From Kineosporia aurantiaca JCM 3230 (GTDB taxonomy: Bacteria; Actinomycetota; Actinomycetes; Actinomycetales; Kineosporiaceae), in NCBI GenBank assembly GCA_000719025.1, contig JODP01000008.1, positions 124,001 through 188,000 of the forward strand: 64,000 nt of DNA, written 5' to 3'. The notes beneath the pieces were generated by a model. It was given only the letters and a program-made list of their open reading frames with translations. It was not told the DNA's origin and did not search any database. A program made the position numbers and the translations under genes. Numbering within the stretch: the stretch's first letter is position 1; each line of letters opens with the position of its first letter. Positions 25,541 through 34,060 of the stretch are shown piece by piece.

Positions 25541-25569
25541 TCGGTACCCGGCCGGGTTACCCTGGGGGT

Positions 25570-26142
25570 ATGGCAGAACTGGAGAAGGGGCCGCAGGGCC
25601 TGCGGAGGGGCCGGGGGGCCCGGGAGCGGATCATCAGCGCCTCGCAGCAGCTGTTCCGCCAGCAGGGCATCAACTCCACCGGCATGGATCAGCTCTGCGC
25701 GGCGGCCGAGGTGTCCAAGCGCACCCTGTATCAGCACTTCGCCGGCAAGGACGAGCTGGTCGCCGAGTGCCTGCGCCGATTCGACCCCGACGTTCTGCCC
25801 GAGGTGTTCGACCCCAGCGACCTCACGCCCCGCGAAAGACTCCTCGCCGCGTTCGACATCCATTCGCCCCTGTGCCCGTTCATCGCGGCGTCCGTCGAGA
25901 TCCCCGATCCCGACCACCCGGCCCGCGTCTACGCCCGCGACTACAAGAAGGCTTATGCCGCGCGGCTCGTCGAAACCGCTCGTGAGGCAGGCGCTGCCCA
26001 CCCGGAACAACTCGGCGAGCAACTGGCCCTCCTGCTGGACGGTGCCTCGGCGCGCAGCCGCGTCCTCAATACCGAGACCCTTTCCACCGCAGCCGCTATC
26101 GCGGTCGTCCTGGTCGACAACGCCATCCCGACGGCGAACTAG
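25570..26142 (+). CDS. TetR-family transcriptional regulator
   Basis: 190 residues. The N-terminal TetR helix-turn-helix is IISASQQLFRQQGINSTGMD then VSKRTLYQHFAGKDEL. The C-terminal ligand domain is of the TetR_C_33-like type (CPFIAASVEIPDPDHPARVY). ATG 25570 follows CTGGGGGT. Divergent from the SDR gene. Its stop overlaps by 4 bp the stop of the convergent MFS gene. Probably represses the SDR/NADP reductase unit and itself. Confidence 0.88.
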   Translation: MAELEKGPQGLRRGRGARERIISASQQLFRQQGINSTGMDQLCAAAEVSKRTLYQHFAGKDELVAECLRRFDPDVLPEVFDPSDLTPRERLLAAFDIHSPLCPFIAASVEIPDPDHPARVYARDYKKAYAARLVETAREAGAAHPEQLGEQLALLLDGASARSRVLNTETLSTAAAIAVVLVDNAIPTAN

Positions 26143-27551
26143 GGCGCTGCCGTCGGCGATCCCGCCCGGGCGCTTTCCGGCGTCGGCGCCGTGTGCTTGC
26201 GGAGCAGGGAAAGCACCAGGATCCCGGCGACCAGAGCGAGTCCGGAAGCGACCAGCAGCGTGGCATTCAGCCCGTCCGCGAACGCGGCCGGCGACCCGTG
26301 CCCATCGGCGACCCGGTCGGTGAAGACCGTCCCGAACACCGCGACGCCGAAGGCGAGTCCGAGCTGGCGGAACGTGTTGAGCGCCCCGCCGGCCATCCCG
26401 CTGCGCTCGCGGGGCACCTCGGCCAGCAGCGCCGAGGCGTTCGTGGGCAGCACGCAGCCGATGCCGAGACCGGCCACGATCAGCCCGGGGATGAGGATCG
26501 CGCCGGTGCTGTCCACGCCGATCCGGGCCTGCAGCAGATCACCGGCGGCAATCAGGAGCAGGCCCAGGCCGACCGCCCAGCGCGAGGCGATGCTCTGCAG
26601 GAACCGCCCGGCGAAGGCGCCGACGATCAACGCGGCAACGGCCATCGGGAGAGCTCCGTACAGGCCCGCATCGACCGGGCCGTTGCCAAGTGCCTGCTGA
26701 AGCCAGATCATGCTGAACGGCAGGTAGCCGAACGCGGCGGCCTGGGTGAGGAACGCGGCGACGATCAACACCGTGAACGGCGTTCGGCGGAACAGCGTCA
26801 GGTCGAGCATTGGATGCTCCGAACGGGTTTCGGCGAAAAGGAACACCACGAGGGCGGCCAGGCCCACGGTGAACGCGGTCAGCGCCACTCCATTGGTCCA
26901 GCCGGCGTCACCGGCGCGGATCAGGCCGTACGTCACGGCGGCCGCCGCGACGGTGAAGCTGACGGTGCCGGGCAGGTCGAAGCGGCCGCCCCGGGGCGCG
27001 CGGGACTCGCTCACCCCGCGCAGGGTGAACCAGATCGCCACCACGCAGACCGGCAGGTTGACCAGGAAGACCCAGCGCCAGCCGAGGTGCTCGGTGAGCA
27101 GGCCACCGGCGAGCGGGGCGACGGCGGCCGCGGCCCCGTTGACCGCGCCCCAGATGCCGAAGGCAATGCCCCGGTCCTTGCCGTGATAGGTGAAGGTGAG
27201 CAGGGCGGCGGTGCAGGCGAACATGGCCGCCCCGCCGAGGCCTTGGAGGATGCGGGCGGCGATCAGGGCCTGCTCGTTCGGGGCGACCGCGCAGAGCAGC
27301 GAGGAGATCGCGAAGATACCGATGCCGATCAGGTAGATCCGGCGGCGGCCGAACCGGTCGGCGAGCGATCCGGCGCCGAGCACCAGGGCGGCCAGGGACA
27401 GGGCGTACCCGTCGATGACCCACTGAAGGTCGGCGTAGTCCGCTCGGAAGTCGAGGGAGATCGCCGGCAGGGCGACGACGACAATGAGGACGTCCACCAG
27501 CAGCAGGAAGGTGCCGAGGCAGACCGCGATCAGGGGTGACCATTTGCGCAT
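26139..27551 (-). CDS. MFS transporter, DHA2 (EmrB/QacA) type
   Basis: 470 residues with about 14 membrane segments. Motif A-like LADRFGRRRIYLIG follows TM2; DFRADYADLQWVIDGYAL and RILQGLGGAAMFACTAALL are characteristic of EmrB/QacA drug:H+ antiporters. FFHGK-type loop YHGKDRGIAFGIWGAVNGAA precedes the GGLLTEHLGWRWVFLVN motif. ATG 27551 (MRKWSPLIAVCLGTFLLL) is preferred over a longer start at 27671 that would run across the divergent Lrp promoter. Control by the divergent Lrp-like gene is plausible. Confidence 0.9.
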   Translation of the reverse strand: MRKWSPLIAVCLGTFLLLVDVLIVVVALPAISLDFRADYADLQWVIDGYALSLAALVLGAGSLADRFGRRRIYLIGIGIFAISSLLCAVAPNEQALIAARILQGLGGAAMFACTAALLTFTYHGKDRGIAFGIWGAVNGAAAAVAPLAGGLLTEHLGWRWVFLVNLPVCVVAIWFTLRGVSESRAPRGGRFDLPGTVSFTVAAAAVTYGLIRAGDAGWTNGVALTAFTVGLAALVVFLFAETRSEHPMLDLTLFRRTPFTVLIVAAFLTQAAAFGYLPFSMIWLQQALGNGPVDAGLYGALPMAVAALIVGAFAGRFLQSIASRWAVGLGLLLIAAGDLLQARIGVDSTGAILIPGLIVAGLGIGCVLPTNASALLAEVPRERSGMAGGALNTFRQLGLAFGVAVFGTVFTDRVADGHGSPAAFADGLNATLLVASGLALVAGILVLSLLRKHTAPTPESARAGSPTAAP

Positions 27552-27632
27552 GCTCTGAAGGATGCGAGTGAATACCTGATTTCCCCAGCCGGAAGCGCCT
27601 TCTCTGCGGATATCGACGCTCGCTAATCTGGC

Positions 27633-28601
27633 ATGGTGGAAATCGACAACCTGGATCGCCAGGTGACGCACGCGCTGCGGATCAACGGCCGGGCCGGATA
27701 CCGGGAGATCGGCACCGTGCTCGGCGTCTCCGACCAGACGGTCGCCCGGCGCTACCGCCGGCTGCGGGCCGAGGCCGGTATGCGGGTGATCGGCCTGCCC
27801 AACCCCATCGAGCTGGGGTACGAGACCTGGTTGATCCGCCTGCGGACCGCGCCGGACGCGGCCTTGCCGATCGCCGGCGCCCTCGCCCGCCGCCCGGACA
27901 CCGGGTTCGTGTCGATCACCTCAGGAGGCACCGAGATCGCCTGCACCGTGCGGGTGCCGGCCTCGGTCGATCGGGAGACCCTGCTGCTGCAGAAGCTGCC
28001 CCGGACCCCGCGGGTGACCTCGGTCAGCGCGCACTGCGTCGTCCACCAGTTCGTCGGCGGGGCGGTCGGCCCGGACCTGCACGACGACGCGCTGACCGCC
28101 GAGCAGATCGCCGAACTGACTCCGGCCTGGGCGGCTGCGGGCGGGGCCCGGTCAGCGGCGCGCCTCACCTCCGCGGACGCCCCACTGCTGGACGCGCTCG
28201 CCGGGGACGGCCGGCTCAGCTACGCGGAATTGGCGGGTGCCACCGGCTGGCCGGAGTCGACCGCCCGCCGCCGGGTGCAGGAACTGATCGAGTCCGGCTC
28301 GCTCTACACCGACGTAGAGGTCAACCCGGAGCTGTACGGGTTCCGCGCCGTGATCATGCTCTGGCTGACGGTGAGCCCGTCCCGGCTGGCGGCGGTCGGT
28401 GCGGCACTGCGCGAGCACGAAGAGATCGTCTTCGCCGCGGCCACCACCGGGCCGACGAATGTGCAGGCCCTGGTGGTCTGCCGGGGCATGGGGGAGTTCT
28501 ACCGGTACTCGACCGAGAAGCTGGGCTCGCTGGAGGGGGTGGAGCGGATCGATTCGGAGCCGCTGCTCCGAAACCTCAAGCAACTCGGAACGGTGCGGTG
28601 A
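27633..28601 (+). CDS. Tandem Lrp/AsnC-family regulator (two fused modules)
   Basis: 322 residues, about twice a normal Lrp. Module 1 has a winged helix (YREIGTVLGVSDQTVARRYR, about residues 22-41) and an RAM-like domain. Module 2 begins near residue 180 with LTSADAPLLDALAGDGRLSY and a second helix-turn-helix (LAGATGWPESTARRRVQELI), followed by an effector domain (MLWLTVSPSRLAAVG). Such fused Lrp proteins are known in actinomycetes. Divergent from the MFS pump with an 81-bp spacer; its 3' end overlaps the convergent methyltransferase gene by 26 bp. Confidence 0.88.
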   Translation: MVEIDNLDRQVTHALRINGRAGYREIGTVLGVSDQTVARRYRRLRAEAGMRVIGLPNPIELGYETWLIRLRTAPDAALPIAGALARRPDTGFVSITSGGTEIACTVRVPASVDRETLLLQKLPRTPRVTSVSAHCVVHQFVGGAVGPDLHDDALTAEQIAELTPAWAAAGGARSAARLTSADAPLLDALAGDGRLSYAELAGATGWPESTARRRVQELIESGSLYTDVEVNPELYGFRAVIMLWLTVSPSRLAAVGAALREHEEIVFAAATTGPTNVQALVVCRGMGEFYRYSTEKLGSLEGVERIDSEPLLRNLKQLGTVR

Positions 28602-29355
28602 CCTGGGCTGTGACGAGGTAGTTCGCCTGGGCGGCGTCGTACGTGGACCCAATGACGCGGAGACCCGCAGTGCTCAGGTCGGTTTGGAGTTCTTCGTGCC
28701 GGAAGGGCCAGATCGACAGCGGCTCGGTCGTCACCTGCAGCCGATCACCGTCCTGAAGTTCGGCCACGGAGATCTCCAGACGATGTTCGGCGTCCCAGGC
28801 CGGCGGGACCTGCCAGGAATACACCACCACAGCGGTGCGATCGCCGCGCTTCACGAGTCGGTTCCACACGTCCAGCCGGCTGCCGGCCGAGCGGATCTGC
28901 TCCCAGTTGCGGGAGGTCAGCGTCAGCACTCCGCCCATCTTCAGCACCGATGCCATGCCCCCGATCGCAGCGCTTCGGCCACTGCGCCCGACCGCGTGCC
29001 CGAGTGAGTTACCGACGCAGAACACGGCGTCGAACCCGCCGTCCCACTCCTGATCAGGCAGCTGGTCCCAGCGACACACGCGCGTCGAGACCTCAACTCC
29101 GTGGGCGCGAGCCAGCGCCTGGGTTCGCTCGACCATGGCCGGGCTGGCATCGCACGCGGTGACCCGGAACCCGGCCTGGGCCAGTCCCACCGCCAGCAAG
29201 CCGATTCCGCAGGAACAGTCGAGAATCTGCGCCCCTGGCGCGAGCCCCGCCGTCACCATCTCGAACGCCTGCGCACTGCCCGCCGGGGACGTCTTGTCAT
29301 CGGCGACCAGCCACTCGTACACCGACGCCAGAGACCCGTAAGCAACCTTGGCCAT
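28576..29355 (-). CDS. Class I SAM-dependent methyltransferase (glycine-N-methyltransferase-like)
   Basis: 259 residues. Motif I ILDCSCGIGLLAVGLAQAGF and the acidic loop VTACDASPAMVERTQ bind SAM; FDAVFCVGNSLGHAVG and VLKMGGVLTLTSRNWEQI are typical of small-molecule N-methyltransferases. The start MAKVAYGSLASVYEWL is preceded by AAGGAGCACC, a strong ribosome site. Monocistronic. Substrate unknown. Confidence 0.85.
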   Translation of the reverse strand: MAKVAYGSLASVYEWLVADDKTSPAGSAQAFEMVTAGLAPGAQILDCSCGIGLLAVGLAQAGFRVTACDASPAMVERTQALARAHGVEVSTRVCRWDQLPDQEWDGGFDAVFCVGNSLGHAVGRSGRSAAIGGMASVLKMGGVLTLTSRNWEQIRSAGSRLDVWNRLVKRGDRTAVVVYSWQVPPAWDAEHRLEISVAELQDGDRLQVTTEPLSIWPFRHEELQTDLSTAGLRVIGSTYDAAQANYLVTAQVTAPFRVA

Positions 29356-29418
29356 GGTGCTCCTTCCTTAGCGCAACGGCCATCGGTTCATCAGCTTTCA
29401 CCGGATCGTCGCTCGATG

Positions 29419-30261
29419 TCATCTCCATTTGCCGCCGGCGTCACTCCTGGGGGAGCGGGCGCCGATGAGGACGCGAGCACGGCGCTCGGCGCGGGCGAGT
29501 GCGATGGTCGGGATGGTGGCCGTGATCGTCATGGCCAGCACCCAGAGGAACGCGGTCCCGAATCCACTGGCCTGCCCGGCGGGCGTGGGGTGGTGACGCA
29601 GGTGGTTGGTGAGGACGACGGCGAGCACGGCGGTGCCGATCGCGCCGCCGACCCGTTGCAGGACGTTGAGCTGCGGAGTGGCGTCGGGGATCTGGTTCGG
29701 CGGCAGGGCCCGGTAGGCGGCGGTCATGGCCGGGATGATCGAGAGGCCGAACCCGATACCCCGGACGAGCATGACGAGGCAGAGCAGGACGTAGGAAGTG
29801 GTGGCGGTCAGGAACACGAACGGGACGGTCGAGGCCGCCAGGATGGTGGCGCCCACGAAGGCGGTGATCCCGGCGCCGTAGCGGTCGGTGAACGGCGCCG
29901 AGATCAGGGCACCCAGCCCGGTCGGGGCGACCACCAGCCCGGCCACGATCACGCCCTGGCCGCGGACGTCCTGGAGGTACAGAGGCATCAGGATCATGCC
30001 TCCGAAGTTGGCTGCGCCGAGGGCGAACTGGGCGATCGAGGCGGCCGAGTACTCGCGGCTGACGTACAGCCGGAGGTCGAGCAGCGGCTGCTCAGCCCGG
30101 AGGGCGTGGACGACGAAGCCGAGCAGCGCGGTCAGCCCGACCAGCAGCGCAACGGTGGCGGCCGGGTCCAGTCCCGCGGCGTTGCCGAGCTGGGCCAGAC
30201 CGTAGGTGATGCCCACGATCCCCGTAGAGGCCAGGGCCAGCCCGATCACGTCCAGTGGTCC
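29419..30261 (-). pseudogene. MFS transporter (DHA2 type), N-terminal half deleted
   Basis: Homology to an EmrB/QacA-type transporter begins abruptly at GPLDVIGLALASTGIVGITY (about 30261) and covers only the C-terminal seven or eight membrane segments to ARAERRARVLIG. Intact relatives carry about 190-200 more residues (TM1-TM6, motif A). Upstream of 30261 the minus-strand frame is unrelated and overlaps the AraC-like gene in opposite sense. The loss of the N-terminal half matches a deletion of the intergenic region between divergent genes. Almost certainly non-functional. Confidence 0.8.
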
Positions 30262-30973
30262 GGACTCGCCTCCCGCCCAGGACCACGAACTGCTCCACCT
30301 GCACGCGCACCCGGAACCGATGCTCACCTGGAGCTCCACCGCGACGCTGATGGGTACCGTCGCCGATCGCGACTGGCTGATCCCGCCCGGCTACGGCCTC
30401 TGGGTGCCCGGCGGCATCCCGCACGCCGGCGCCGTGCTGCACGCGGGCGAAATGCTGACCATCACCTTCGCCGCCGACCGCTGCCCCATCACCTGGACCG
30501 GGCCCACCTGCTTCACCGTCGGGTCGCTGCTGGGCGAGATCATCACCTACCTGCACGACCTCGCACTTGACGACCAGACCCGTCCGGCCGCCGAGACCCT
30601 GATGTTCCAGCTCCTCACCCCGCTACCCGCGCACCACATCCACATCACGCTGCCCACCGACCCCCGGGCCCGGGCGGTCGCCGAGCAGCTCATCGCCCAT
30701 CCCGACGACCAGCGCGAACTCACCGCGTGGGCTGACCACGTGCACGCCAGTGTCCGCACCCTGTCCCGGCTGTTCCGTGCCGAGACCGGCCTCACCTTCG
30801 CGGCCTGGCGCGCCCAGGTCCGGATCCGGGCCGCCGTCCCCCTGCTGGCCCAGGGCCTGCCGGTCAGCGCCACCGCCCGAGCGGTCGGCTACCGCAAGCC
30901 CAGCGCCTTCATCGCCACATTCCGCCGGGTCACCGGGCAGACTCCGGGGACGTACCTTCCGCACCTGCGCTGA
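30206..30973 (+). CDS. AraC-family regulator, probably 5'-truncated
   Basis: Conserved sequence starts at about 30281 with DHELLHLHAHPEPMLTWSST, the cupin-like ligand domain of a common actinobacterial AraC group (DWLIPPGYGLWVPGGIPHAG, then AGEMLTITFAADRCPITW). The C-terminal AraC helix-turn-helix is intact (VRTLSRLFRAETGLTFAAWR, PSAFIATFRRVTGQTPGTYL). Relatives have some 20-25 further N-terminal residues. The in-frame codons from 30206 to 30280 are antisense to the truncated MFS gene and not conserved. The true start may be 30206 or ATG 30320. The deletion that removed the MFS 5' half probably also removed this gene's start and promoter. Confidence 0.7.
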   Translation: MMPTIPVEARASPITSSGPDSPPAQDHELLHLHAHPEPMLTWSSTATLMGTVADRDWLIPPGYGLWVPGGIPHAGAVLHAGEMLTITFAADRCPITWTGPTCFTVGSLLGEIITYLHDLALDDQTRPAAETLMFQLLTPLPAHHIHITLPTDPRARAVAEQLIAHPDDQRELTAWADHVHASVRTLSRLFRAETGLTFAAWRAQVRIRAAVPLLAQGLPVSATARAVGYRKPSAFIATFRRVTGQTPGTYLPHLR

Positions 30974-30980
30974 AGTGTTG

Positions 30981-32216
30981 TCAAAGCGCCTGCCTCAGAA
31001 TGACTTCCACCTCCTGTAGAAGGCCGGGCACCGGGTCGTAGGAGGCGGACGTCAGATGGGTCCGGCCGTTGACCGTGGCGACGCCGATCACCTGCTCACC
31101 GAGCACCTGGTCCAGCACCAGCGGTCCCCAGATCCCGGTGATCGAGGGGTGCACATCGAGCAGACCCAGATTGGTGACGAGTGCGTCCAGGCCGAGGGCG
31201 CCGCGGGTCATGAAGCGTTCGGCCTCCATCGAGGTGAAGGCCGGACCGCTGGCGGCGATGATCGCGGCCGCCGCCCGGGAGACCGCCGTCCCGGTGCGGG
31301 CCGGTGCTATCTGGGCGGCCTGGGAGCGGGCGGTGTCCCAGAAGGTGCCGGGCTGGACCAGTGAACGGGTGACGTGAATGTAGAGGCCCTGCGGGTCATC
31401 TGAACCGAACGCGGCGAACAGCGGGCGTATATTGATCGGGCTCATCACCCGCACGGTGGGCAACTGCCGGGCGTGGGCGATCACCTGGCCAACGGCCGTG
31501 ACGACGGCCGCGTGAACCGTGGTCTGCTCGGCGCGGGAACGGCTGCGCACGGCCTCGGTCAGGGCCGGGTCCAGCGCCAGCGCGCTGACGGCTGGAGGCC
31601 TGCCGTCGAACGGCCGGATCGTCGCAGGGACTTTCAGCCGCGGATCCAGCGGTGGCGGTCCGGGCGGCCCGGCGTCGATGATCGCCCGTCGGTCGGGATC
31701 GGCCCGTAGCAGGACTTCCCGTTCGGGTGGGGTGGGCCGCGCCGGACGCGGCGAGCCGGCCAGGGCCGCGGCGAGATCGTCGGCCACCGCGACAGCGGTC
31801 AGCCCGTCGAAGGCCTCGTGGGCGAAGGTCAGGACCATCGTGTCGCTGGGTGGGACGAGCACGATCCGGAACAGGGCGCCGTTCGGCAGTGGATGGGCCA
31901 GTTCCTGCGCCACGATCTCCGTCCAGGGCCGGTCATCGCCGACTTCCAGATGAGGTTCGACGTCGGAGGTGACGAAGGCTGGTCCATCCTGACGTGTTTC
32001 GGCCACGCGGGCGTTCAGGAGCCGATGCCGCGGCAGGAGGGCCCGCACTGCCTCGGCAACCGCTTCCGGGGTGACGGCGGACGCCAGCTGAACCACCAGG
32101 CAGTGATGCATGGGATGAGCGTTCGACCACCGGTGATACATCCGCTCCTGCGCCCCGAGTGGTCGCAGCACGGTGGGTGCGTCCAGCGGAACTTCGGGCG
32201 AGCGGGTCCAGGGCAT
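30981..32216 (-). CDS. Condensation-domain-like acyltransferase (PapA/WES-like)
   Basis: 411 residues, one stand-alone condensation/acyltransferase fold. The active-site motif HHxxxDG is present as AHEAFDG (about residue 132-138): the catalytic second His and the Asp-Gly are kept, the first His is Ala. RVMSPINIRPLFAA corresponds to the C-terminal 'N-RP' latch of BAHD/PapA proteins. There are no adenylation or carrier domains here, so this is not an NRPS module. Downstream of it no partner gene is clear; the kinase gene lies upstream on the same strand after 85 bp. Likely transfers an acyl group to an alcohol or amine; the substrate is unknown. Confidence 0.75.
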   Translation of the reverse strand: MPWTRSPEVPLDAPTVLRPLGAQERMYHRWSNAHPMHHCLVVQLASAVTPEAVAEAVRALLPRHRLLNARVAETRQDGPAFVTSDVEPHLEVGDDRPWTEIVAQELAHPLPNGALFRIVLVPPSDTMVLTFAHEAFDGLTAVAVADDLAAALAGSPRPARPTPPEREVLLRADPDRRAIIDAGPPGPPPLDPRLKVPATIRPFDGRPPAVSALALDPALTEAVRSRSRAEQTTVHAAVVTAVGQVIAHARQLPTVRVMSPINIRPLFAAFGSDDPQGLYIHVTRSLVQPGTFWDTARSQAAQIAPARTGTAVSRAAAAIIAASGPAFTSMEAERFMTRGALGLDALVTNLGLLDVHPSITGIWGPLVLDQVLGEQVIGVATVNGRTHLTSASYDPVPGLLQEVEVILRQAL

Positions 32217-32301
32217 CGGAACTCCTTGCGAAGGAAAAGGACGGCAATTCCGACGTTAGGGACGACGACCGCGGCAAGGTTAGGACGAATGACTGACCCT
32301 C

Positions 32302-33090
32302 TCAGTCGGTCAGAAAGTCTCCGCATCGGGCTATGTCCCAGCGCTTTTGCGGATTCGGGTGCAGCAGTCCCGCGATCAGGGGGCTCAGCTCACCGCCTCC
32401 GTCCGTGGCCCGGTAGAGGGCCATGCCCAGGGCGTACAGGTCCGAGGCGGGCGAGTAGTGACCGTGATCGAGGACCTCCGGAGCGAGGAAGGCCGGGGTG
32501 CCCATGATCAGGCCGTGGGTAGAGCCGCTCTCGATCCGGGGCGCGGCGGTCAGACCGAAATCCAGCAGCACGACCCGCCCGTCGGCGCACAGCTGGATGT
32601 TGCCGGGCTTGATGTCCCCGTGCACCAGGCCGGAGCGGTGCACGGCGGCCAGGGCGGTGAGCAGATGGCGGCCGATGAAGCGGGCCTCGTCCGTCTGGAT
32701 CGGGCCCGACCGCTTCACCGCCGAGGCCAGGCTCTCGCCGCTGAGGGCCTCCATGACGATCCAGTCGGTCTCCCGATCGGCGGTCGTGACGAAGTCGAAG
32801 ATCCTCACCACCCCGGCGTCGCAGATCCGGGCCGCCGCCCGCGCCTCGGCCAGCGCCGAGCCGCCGAAATGCGCGCGGTCGTGCGGCACTTCCTTGAGCG
32901 CAACGGCCCGGTCCAGACGTTCGTCCAGAGCGAGCCAGACCCGGCCGACCCCGCCTTTGCCGAGAAGTGTTCCGAGCCGGTACCGCTGGCCGATCATCGC
33001 GTTCGGTTGGCCGGTGAAGGAGAGTTCCGACGGCCGGGAGACCAAGGACTGGGTGGCCGAAGCCGGATCGCGTTCTTCGGTGATCGTCAT
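32302..33090 (-). CDS. Small serine/threonine protein kinase
   Basis: 262 residues, soluble, with a Hanks-type kinase domain only. The Gly-rich loop is LGKGGVGRVWLALD, VALKEV has the ATP Lys, the catalytic loop is HGDIKPGNIQL (HGD instead of HRD, so non-RD), then LLDFGL (DFG) and GTPAFLAPEVL (activation loop/APE). After SDLYALGMALYRATDG the sequence jumps to LIAGLLHPNPQKRW; the usual 15-25 residues between these blocks are missing, so helices F-G are shortened. There is no transmembrane helix or PASTA domain. ATG 33090 gives a short, plausible N-terminus; ATG 33126 is an alternative. Confidence 0.85.
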   Translation of the reverse strand: MTITEERDPASATQSLVSRPSELSFTGQPNAMIGQRYRLGTLLGKGGVGRVWLALDERLDRAVALKEVPHDRAHFGGSALAEARAAARICDAGVVRIFDFVTTADRETDWIVMEALSGESLASAVKRSGPIQTDEARFIGRHLLTALAAVHRSGLVHGDIKPGNIQLCADGRVVLLDFGLTAAPRIESGSTHGLIMGTPAFLAPEVLDHGHYSPASDLYALGMALYRATDGGGELSPLIAGLLHPNPQKRWDIARCGDFLTD

Positions 33091-33285
33091 GATCTTCAGA
33101 TTTCTCGCACCCGGAGCAGCCGACATCGGTCAACTGACTTGGAGAAAACATTCCCGGTCCGGAGGTTGCGCGGCCGATCCGCCGCGGTCGGCACCCGTGA
33201 ATCCGGGCGGGGGACGCCGCCGGGCCCGGACCGGACAGTAATTCTACTTATGCCCGCCCGGACCGGCGCCTCATAACCTGCACGA

Positions 33286-34032
33286 GTGCTCAACAATTCG
33301 TGGACCACGCAGCGGCACGGACCGGTCGCCGAACTCAGTTTCTCCCGGCCACCGGACAATTTCATGACGTTCGTCGCGCTGATCGAGCTGGCCGACCTGC
33401 TCGAGTCCCTCGCCGCGGAACCCGAGGCCGCCAGGGTCGTGCTGCTGACCAGCGCGACCCCTGGATACTTCATCAACCACGCCGACCTCGGCGACCTCGA
33501 GAGGGTCGGGAGCGGGCGGGCCACCCCGGCCGAACAGGGTTCCTGGCCGGGGGCTCTGGGACTGCTCGAGAGCATCCCGCAGCCGGTGATCGCGGCGATC
33601 GACGGGCTGGCTTCCGGCGGAGGACACGAACTGGCTCTGGCGGCGACGCTGAGAGTGGCCTCCGACCGAGCCCGGTTGCAGCAGCCGGAGGTGCCGATCG
33701 GGATCATTCCCGGCGGTGGCGGGAGCGTCCGCCTGCCTCGCCTGATCGGCCCGGGCCGGGCCGCCGAGGTGATCCTCACCGGCCGGGAAGTCACTGCCGC
33801 CGAGGCCTACCGAAGTGGCTGGGTGAACCAGGTCTTCCCCGCAGAATCGTTTGCGGCCGAAACGCTTGCCTACGCACAGTCCATCGCCACCGCGTCGGCT
33901 GCCGCCCTCAGCGGTGCCAAGAAGTCGATCGTCCTCGGCAGCCGGATGCCGTTCGCGGACGCCCAGACCCAGGAACGATCGCTGTTCAGCTCCCTGTCGA
34001 TCAAGCTCGGCCCGGCTCCATCCCACCCGTAG
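33286..34032 (+). CDS. Enoyl-CoA hydratase/isomerase family protein
   Basis: 248 residues, crotonase fold. The oxyanion-hole segments are VLLTSATPGYFINHADL and IAAIDGLASGGGHELALAA, followed by RLQQPEVPIGIIPGGGGSVR and RLIGPGRAAEVILTGREVTA. The substrate would be an acyl-CoA; the Glu usually needed in hydratases is not obvious, so the exact reaction is open. The start is GTG 33286. The alpha/beta hydrolase gene follows after 28 bp and may be co-transcribed. Confidence 0.87.
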   Translation: MLNNSWTTQRHGPVAELSFSRPPDNFMTFVALIELADLLESLAAEPEAARVVLLTSATPGYFINHADLGDLERVGSGRATPAEQGSWPGALGLLESIPQPVIAAIDGLASGGGHELALAATLRVASDRARLQQPEVPIGIIPGGGGSVRLPRLIGPGRAAEVILTGREVTAAEAYRSGWVNQVFPAESFAAETLAYAQSIATASAAALSGAKKSIVLGSRMPFADAQTQERSLFSSLSIKLGPAPSHP

Positions 34033-34060
34033 TCACACCCGATCAAGAAGGAGACCTCCC

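Noticed and set aside
26193..27539. 448-codon plus-strand open frame
   Set aside because: Antisense to the MFS gene; no conserved motif, repetitive Gln/Gly/Glu content.
30981..32216. NRPS condensation module / biosynthetic gene cluster
   Set aside because: A single condensation-like protein with no adenylation, carrier or thioesterase domains nearby.
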